Below, piece after piece: positions 35,381 to 40,515 of a stretch of 40,515 bases of DNA. Numbering within the stretch: position 1 is the stretch's first letter; every line of letters starts with the position of its first letter. This stretch comes from a virus. Location: positions 1 through 40,515 of the IMG/VR virus record IMGVR_UViG_3300043395_002208; one strand, 5' to 3'. A program made the translations under genes and the position numbers. Below the pieces are notes generated by a model. That model ran no database searches. It was given only the letters and a program-made list of their open reading frames with translations, and was not told the DNA's origin.

Positions 35381-37927
35381 CTAGGCCGGTGGCGGCGATG
35401 CCTTGTACGGGTGATCACTGGGCAGCAGCGATTGGAGGTTCCACTTATGCGCGGCATAGCCCTGCAGCTTCTGTCGGTTTCCAAGCGTCACGGCAGTATT
35501 GAGGAACCCGACCTCCGCCACGTCCATTTCTTGGAAGATGGAAGAAAGCATGTTGCGCCCAACGTCCAGCGAACCGGTCAGCAACTCGGTATCTCCGCTG
35601 GTGGCTGTCACTGCAGTGCCGCCATTGATGTCCAATGCAATCGAGCCGGCGCCATGAGTGAACGTGACAACCGTCCAGGCGTTGTCCGAACCGATGATCT
35701 CAGTTGCGCTTGTTTCGTCACCATCCCAGTTGTAACCTTGCACTTGTGTTGAAGACGCGCCAGTCGGCGCTTTGGCGACCAAGCCGAAGTATTGGCCTTG
35801 GTCCATCAGAATGGCTTTGTTTTCGTAGGCCAGTCCTGACCCAACTCCAGCTGAGCGGACTCGAACTACAGCAAAGACCGTGAACGCTGAGGCGCTGATG
35901 TAGTTGCTAAGGGCTGAGCCGGTCAAAAAGTCATCAGTTCCATCGAACGTGACGACGTTGAGGGAGTTGAGCGTGGCCGAGGCATAGGCCGGACGGCTGC
36001 CAGCAGTGCCCTGCGTCAGGTGCCGAGCATTGCCGCTGCGATCGTTCCACTGGCTGACGGTGCCGGAGCTGAGCGTGAAGTCCCCGGACTGGCTGGCGTC
36101 GTACCAGGCAGAGAGCGTCAGCGACGACGGCTGCCAGCTGCTGACCGCTTCCGAATCCACCACCACCGCCACTCCCAGCAGCGCCTCCGTTCCTTCGTTC
36201 ACCGGCGCGAGGGAATAGGGCACCTCGAGCTCAACCATGAACGATCGAGCGATCAGCTCCTCACGCTCGCGCAGGGTGTAGGGCGCCGCCACGTACGACG
36301 GGGTGGTGGAGAGTGGGTAGGTGTCGCTGCCGTTGGTCGGTAGCAGGTTCCAGATCGCCCCTGGCTGGTTCGGGTCAAACCCAGTTGGCGTCGGGATCGT
36401 GTTCGCTGGCGTCGGAGTGCTGTTCACCGTCGGGGCCCCTACCACCGGCAACGCGTTGAGGTCCACCACGGCCGGCACCCATGGCGTCACCGTCTCTCCG
36501 CTGATCCGACCCACCACGCCGGCGTAGATGCCATCGCAGGAGACCACCAGCTGCTGGCTGTCCCATTCCCAGCTGCAGCCATCCGCCAGGTACTGCACCT
36601 CCAGCCCGCCAGCACGGACGGTGTAGGGCGCCAGTGGCCTTGTCGGCAGCTGCCACACCTCTAGGACGATGTTCGCCCCGTAGGCGTGGCCGTAGCGCAG
36701 GGCGTTCTCCAGTTCCGCCAACGCCAGGGCTTGCTCATCCGCGCCGCCCGGCACCAGCCAGTCATCAAGGTTGCCGTCACCATCCGGCACCGTGATGATC
36801 ACGTCGTCGTTGGGGTAGGGCAGGATGATCTCATCACCCGGCACTCCATCATTCGGGTTGGGATCCAGGTTGGAGTCAGGCGTGCTGCCGTAGTTGTTGT
36901 CTGTGGGAATCCAGTCGGTTCCGTCCCACTGGTATTCGTCACCGGTGATCGGATCGATGTAGATGTCGTCCATATCCGGCAGGTCGGGTGGATCCGTCGT
37001 GATCGGCACCCAGTCGTCACCGTTCCAGATGCTGTCGTTGCCGTCGAGGTCCGTCCAGGTGGTGCCGGGCAGCGGATCGGCGGGTGGTGTGGCGGATGGA
37101 TCGGTGCCGGTGAATCCGTCGTTGGGCGGCAGGCCAAAGTCGAAGCCAGCAGTGACGGACTGGCTGCCGTTGCCGGCGTCGTTGAGGTTGTTCCTGGTGT
37201 TGGACTGATCCGATGGCCGCGTCTCCGGCTTGGTCTCGCGGCTGGTGGTGATCTGCACCGTGGTCCCGTCGCAGCGGAACTGGAACATTTCAACCAGGAG
37301 TGCGATCAGGTCATCAACGCTCTCAACGTCCTTGGCGCGTGCTGCCGCCAGCTGCGAACCCTCCTGCATCCGACCCCAGCAAAGGTAAGGAGTGGTGAGC
37401 CGCTTGGCGATGCCTTCCTCTGGGCGGTTCTGATACTCCGTGACCATCATCCCTGCTGGGATCAGGGCATCGTTGAGCACCAATGGCGTGCCGTTGACTA
37501 CAAACTCCTGAATCCCGACCTTGCCGGCGAGATCCATCTCGGAGAGGTACTCGGTGGCAATCTCCCGCAGGATCTCGGGTCCATCCTTGCCGATCTTGTA
37601 CTCACTGATCGTGACCGTCCGCGCCACCGACACAGCAAACCCGTTGGGCGTGATGCCGTTCTCCAGATACGACTTGCACAGCGCCGGGTTGACGGCCGCC
37701 AAAACGGAGTAGTTGTCGCTGATCTTCTCGACCACCACCTCGGACGACTTCTGCTCACCGGTGGCGGGGTCGGTGTAGTAGATCGTGGCGTAGCGTGTGG
37801 TTACAACTGAACGGGGGACGTACCCCACCACCAGCTCTGCATTGCCACCGCCCGGCGCCTTGTAGGCCACCACCGCCCTGGTCGGCGGCGAGATCGTCTC
37901 GTCAATGTCAAAGTCAGGACGTGACAT
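35381..37927 (-). CDS. Large tail protein with C-terminal LamG/concanavalin-like domain
   Basis: An 848-residue protein. The N-terminal 280 residues look like a baseplate or tail-hub part. Residues about 290-400 are an acidic Asp/Pro/Trp-rich linker with two similar short repeats (NDSIWNGDDWVPI and GDEYQWDGTDWIPT). The C-terminal 215 residues are a lectin-like LamG fold: LTLSAWYDASQSGDFTLSSG, VSQWNDRSGNARHLTQ, VVTFDGTDDFLTG and MDVAEVGFLNTAV. Such domains bind surface glycans, so this is a good candidate for the host-recognition protein. Confidence 0.75.
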   Translation of the reverse strand: MSRPDFDIDETISPPTRAVVAYKAPGGGNAELVVGYVPRSVVTTRYATIYYTDPATGEQKSSEVVVEKISDNYSVLAAVNPALCKSYLENGITPNGFAVSVARTVTISEYKIGKDGPEILREIATEYLSEMDLAGKVGIQEFVVNGTPLVLNDALIPAGMMVTEYQNRPEEGIAKRLTTPYLCWGRMQEGSQLAAARAKDVESVDDLIALLVEMFQFRCDGTTVQITTSRETKPETRPSDQSNTRNNLNDAGNGSQSVTAGFDFGLPPNDGFTGTDPSATPPADPLPGTTWTDLDGNDSIWNGDDWVPITTDPPDLPDMDDIYIDPITGDEYQWDGTDWIPTDNNYGSTPDSNLDPNPNDGVPGDEIILPYPNDDVIITVPDGDGNLDDWLVPGGADEQALALAELENALRYGHAYGANIVLEVWQLPTRPLAPYTVRAGGLEVQYLADGCSWEWDSQQLVVSCDGIYAGVVGRISGETVTPWVPAVVDLNALPVVGAPTVNSTPTPANTIPTPTGFDPNQPGAIWNLLPTNGSDTYPLSTTPSYVAAPYTLREREELIARSFMVELEVPYSLAPVNEGTEALLGVAVVVDSEAVSSWQPSSLTLSAWYDASQSGDFTLSSGTVSQWNDRSGNARHLTQGTAGSRPAYASATLNSLNVVTFDGTDDFLTGSALSNYISASAFTVFAVVRVRSAGVGSGLAYENKAILMDQGQYFGLVAKAPTGASSTQVQGYNWDGDETSATEIIGSDNAWTVVTFTHGAGSIALDINGGTAVTATSGDTELLTGSLDVGRNMLSSIFQEMDVAEVGFLNTAVTLGNRQKLQGYAAHKWNLQSLLPSDHPYKASPPPA

Positions 37928-38763
37928 CAGTTCTCAGCCCCCTTGCCCGGGTACTCGCTGCCGATCTGGCCCAGCCACCGCGGCATCAGGCCGACCCCGG
38001 CATCAATCGCCTCCGTCGGCGCCGTGTAGGTCATGGCATCGCCCCGAGTGCCAGACGCCACCACAGCGTCGTACCGCACCGTCACCGTCTCTGCGCCGGC
38101 TTCACTGCCGTTGATGGGCGACAGATCGATGATATAGCGCTTATCGAATACGGGCCCACCGCCGCCGCGGAGTTGGATTTTCTTCACCATCAACTGATCG
38201 CCAGGCGTCGGATACCCAACGCAGCAGTGACTCTTGAGCAGATCGGCCAGCACGCTCACGTAGCCATCGCTCATTGAAACCTTCTCCCGCAGGATGTTTC
38301 CCTTCAGCTGATACGACCCCGGCGCGATCGTCACCCCGAGCCCCGCGGCACATTCCTCCAGCAGCTTCTGCGCTGGGATGCTCGCCGTGGCAGATTCCTT
38401 CTGCGTCTCGTCCAGGGCCTGATACCAGCTGCCGGCCGCTGCCTCTGCCGTCACCGGTCGAGTCCCGACCCGGTTCGCCAGCAGCGTGAACCGGCAGCCC
38501 ACCTTCACCGTCGTCGTCCGACCGTAGGGAGTGGTGCTGGCTGAGAGCACGTAGAGCCGCACCGGGAACCTTGTCAGGCCACCGCGCCAGGCGTAGGCCA
38601 GCTCTGCCCTGGTGCCGCGGGGCGGGGCCTTGATGCCGATCAGCTCAAACTCGCCAGAGTGCCTGAGCAGCCAGGCATCCTTCACATGATCGCGGCTGAC
38701 ACCGCCAGGGAGCATGGGCCCGAGGCTGCAGACCATCCGGCCGCGGGGATCAATGATCCTCAT
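37927..38763 (-). CDS. Tail or baseplate protein
   Basis: A 278-residue protein (MRIIDPRGRMVCSLGPMLPG). Its pattern, including WLLRHSGEFELIGIKAPP, SIPAQKLLEECAAGLGVTIA and SDGYVSVLADLLKSHCCVGY, resembles phage hub proteins that join tail tube and baseplate, but the link is weak. Both ends overlap neighbours (ATGA, TGATG). It is downstream of the tape-measure gene, where distal tail and hub proteins usually sit. Confidence 0.6.
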   Translation of the reverse strand: MRIIDPRGRMVCSLGPMLPGGVSRDHVKDAWLLRHSGEFELIGIKAPPRGTRAELAYAWRGGLTRFPVRLYVLSASTTPYGRTTTVKVGCRFTLLANRVGTRPVTAEAAAGSWYQALDETQKESATASIPAQKLLEECAAGLGVTIAPGSYQLKGNILREKVSMSDGYVSVLADLLKSHCCVGYPTPGDQLMVKKIQLRGGGGPVFDKRYIIDLSPINGSEAGAETVTVRYDAVVASGTRGDAMTYTAPTEAIDAGVGLMPRWLGQIGSEYPGKGAEN

Positions 38764-39488
38764 GGCATCTGCCTCAGGTCGACGTTGATCAGGTAGCGCA
38801 CCTGTTCACCGACCCGCTCCTTGGTCATCGTCGGCGGCGAGACCGGGAACCAGTCACCGGAGACGGGAGTGGCGGCGATTGTGGTGCGGTACCACGTCTT
38901 GATCGTTCCCCATGCCGTGTCGCTGACGGTGTACCCGCGGATCTGCAGCAGGTCACGCACCTCCAGCGGCCCGCGGATCACGTCCACGCCGCCGGCGCTG
39001 GGCTCTGCGCTCGGGCCATCGGAGAACGCCTCCGGCTGCTCCAGCAGGGTGAGGGTGACGCCGGCCAGGGTGTAGGTGCCGTAGGTGAGCTCGACGTCCC
39101 GGCCGCGCTCCTCCTGCACCTGTGCTGCAGCCAGAGCCTGCGTCGCGTCGATGAGGGTGAAGCTGCATCGGTACTTCGACCCGACCCTTGGGGTGGCCGG
39201 CGCCGAAGCGAACCAGCAGGGCACCTCCGTCCAGGTCTGGCCCGCAGCAGCGCCGGAGAATGCCACCGTGGTGCCGATGCTGCCACTGCTGAGGGCATCG
39301 GGCTCTGCGGCCTTGGCTGCAGCCCAGGCCGCAAACAGCGATTGGATGGCGGTGCAGTCTGCCGGGCCGATGATCCCGTCGATTTCGAACTGCCGCGCGA
39401 CGATGCCGGCCCTGACGTCCACCTCGTCCCAAGACTGGGGGAGGACGACGAGGCGGTCAAAGGTGGTCTCGTCGAGAGTGACCGGCAT
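38760..39488 (-). CDS. Tail protein downstream of the tape measure
   Basis: A 242-residue protein (MPVTLDETTFDRLVVLPQSW) with beta-rich segments (YRCSFTLIDATQALAAAQVQ, VELTYGTYTLAGVTLTLLEQ). It has the position of a distal tail protein. The ATG is two bases after the motif GGGAAACCTGAG, which follows the tape-measure stop at once. No firm family. Confidence 0.6.
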   Translation of the reverse strand: MPVTLDETTFDRLVVLPQSWDEVDVRAGIVARQFEIDGIIGPADCTAIQSLFAAWAAAKAAEPDALSSGSIGTTVAFSGAAAGQTWTEVPCWFASAPATPRVGSKYRCSFTLIDATQALAAAQVQEERGRDVELTYGTYTLAGVTLTLLEQPEAFSDGPSAEPSAGGVDVIRGPLEVRDLLQIRGYTVSDTAWGTIKTWYRTTIAATPVSGDWFPVSPPTMTKERVGEQVRYLINVDLRQMP

Positions 39489-39502
39489 GCCTCAGGTTTC
39501 CC

Positions 39503-40515
39503 TCAGGTCAGCCCGCCGAGCATGTCCATCAACCGGCGGTGGCGGCCGTTGCCACGCTCGACGACGTGGACATCCCAGTCCTTCTGCCGCAGCTGGGCCA
39601 CCTCTGTCGCCAGCACGGCGATGGCACGCTCCAGTCGGGCAGTGCCGGACTCGCCGCGGCGCACCGGGACACCCATGCCGCGGATCCTGCGGGAGCCGCT
39701 CTTGCCCTGGCCGGCGCCGGGCCCGCCGGGGAGGATCCCCTCTGCCTGCAGTCGCGACGTCATCGCCGCCGGCAGCACCAAGCCCTTTGACGGTGCCGTC
39801 CAGAGGCTGTTGGCGGATCGTTGGATCAGGCTCAGCTGGCCGCTGGCGCTCAGGAATGCCTCTTGACCCAGGCTGCGACCGCCCGGGCCGTCATTGATCC
39901 GGTAGCGGCCGCCAGCCTGCACCGGGCCACCAGTCCAGCGGGCATCAGGCAGGCCTGACGCTGCAGCCAGCCAGCCGTAGAGCGCCTGCGCTTCCCGAGT
40001 CGCGCCGCGCATGTTCGCCCGCAGATCACTGGCGCCATCAGCCGCGGCGCCGGTGACGTCATCAATGCCGGTCTGCGCGAACTGCCCCGCAGAGTCGGCC
40101 GCCGAGAGCAGGGAGTTGCCGATGCCGGCGTAGGAGCCGATGGAGCTGCGGCCGTAGAGGCCGATCGCCTTCGCTCCACCAGCTGCGGAGTTCAGGCCGC
40201 TGTTCACCGAGTTGATCTGGCCCCGGACCTGATTGAGGATCTGGTCGGAGCTCTGCATCCGGTCCCGAAACGACTTGGTGGAGTTGGACCACTCATTCAG
40301 GGACGTGGCCCCACGGCCGAGAATCTCCACCAGTGGCCTGCCGGTTGCAGCAGACGCCGCCAATGCAGCCTTGTAGGTGGAGGCATAGGTGGCGGCCTGC
40401 GCTTCGTTGCGGGCTTTCTCGCGGCCGGCTTCGGCGATCTGCCGTTCCAGGGGCTGAATCCTGTTGAGCAGGCTGAGATCCTGGTTTGCAATTCCAAGTT
40501 TGGCCTTGGCCAGCT
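39503..40515 (-). CDS. Tape-measure-like protein, N-terminus beyond window
   Basis: The frame is open to the right edge, with 337 visible residues (visible start LAKAKLGIANQDLSLLNRIQ). The first 40 residues are an Ala/Glu/Arg coiled coil. The middle is Ala/Ser/Gly-rich (SVNSGLNSAAGGAKAIGLYG, then SLLSAADSAGQFAQTG) and the end is basic. This is what the C-terminal part of a tail tape-measure protein looks like. A true length cannot be given. It is the first gene of the visible late region. Confidence 0.6.
   Translation of the reverse strand, partial: LAKAKLGIANQDLSLLNRIQPLERQIAEAGREKARNEAQAATYASTYKAALAASAATGRPLVEILGRGATSLNEWSNSTKSFRDRMQSSDQILNQVRGQINSVNSGLNSAAGGAKAIGLYGRSSIGSYAGIGNSLLSAADSAGQFAQTGIDDVTGAAADGASDLRANMRGATREAQALYGWLAAASGLPDARWTGGPVQAGGRYRINDGPGGRSLGQEAFLSASGQLSLIQRSANSLWTAPSKGLVLPAAMTSRLQAEGILPGGPGAGQGKSGSRRIRGMGVPVRRGESGTARLERAIAVLATEVAQLRQKDWDVHVVERGNGRHRRLMDMLGGLT

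Noticed and set aside
1-40515. tRNA or rRNA genes, insertion sequences, CRISPR array
   Set aside because: No T-loop-like GGTTCGANTCC with matching arms, no rRNA-like stretch, no transposase or terminal repeats, and no repeat-spacer pattern was seen by eye. A tRNA scan would settle the tRNA point.

Overview
The window looks like part of a GC-rich temperate tailed phage (or prophage) of a picocyanobacterium of the Synechococcus/Cyanobium kind. Phage identity rests on a P4-type primase-helicase, RecT plus a PD-(D/E)XK exonuclease, SSB, a large serine recombinase, a scaffold and major capsid protein, tail proteins and an endolysin. A cyanobacterial host is inferred from two genes: a cyAbrB-type regulator (15833-16192) and a sigma factor (7925-8773) whose region 1.2/2 resembles cyanobacterial RpoD-family factors. 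No rRNA, tRNA, CRISPR array or insertion sequence was seen. Terminase and portal genes were not found and may lie beyond the right edge.

Layout. (1) 1-2127, minus strand: six tightly overlapping small early genes of mostly unknown function. (2) 2128-2620: an intergenic region with a promoter/operator, 14 copies of the hexamer GTCTAC/GTAGAC, an alternating purine-pyrimidine tract and a terminator; it is the best candidate for a replication origin. (3) 2621-5451, minus: primase-helicase and a ribbon-helix-helix (RHH) protein. (4) 5514-11730, plus: SF2 helicase, VRR-NUC nuclease, second RHH protein, SSB, sigma factor, SNF2-like helicase overlapping a DNA methyltransferase, and two small genes. 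(5) 11748-13025, minus: large serine recombinase, divergent from a structured leader and an HTH gene. (6) 13303-17120: HTH protein, KilA-N protein, a two-gene minus-strand island with a signal-peptide protein, the cyAbrB-like regulator and a putative HTH protein; a plausible lysogeny/early control region. (7) 17452-22747, plus: RecT, exonuclease and about a dozen very small overlapping genes. (8) 22748-40515, minus (transcribed right to left): tape-measure-like protein, tail genes, scaffold, capsid, fibre-like proteins, small membrane proteins and endolysin.

How it fits together. The early genes divide between leftward and rightward units. A 16-bp dyad motif (consensus GGTCGCAATCCCGACC) sits on or next to possible promoters before the leftward operon, at the 5.5-kb divergent promoter, before the second RHH gene and ssb, and before recT, suggesting one phage regulator controls them. 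The late region is one long leftward unit broken by at least two terminator-like hairpins, one of them between scaffold and capsid. Its order is unusual: the tape-measure-like and tail genes precede scaffold and capsid. The least familiar elements are the GTCTAC repeat region, the dispersed operator set, the 29-fold 20-residue repeat protein and the capsid-after-tail order.

All assignments come from reading the sequence and recalled family motifs; no database search was possible.
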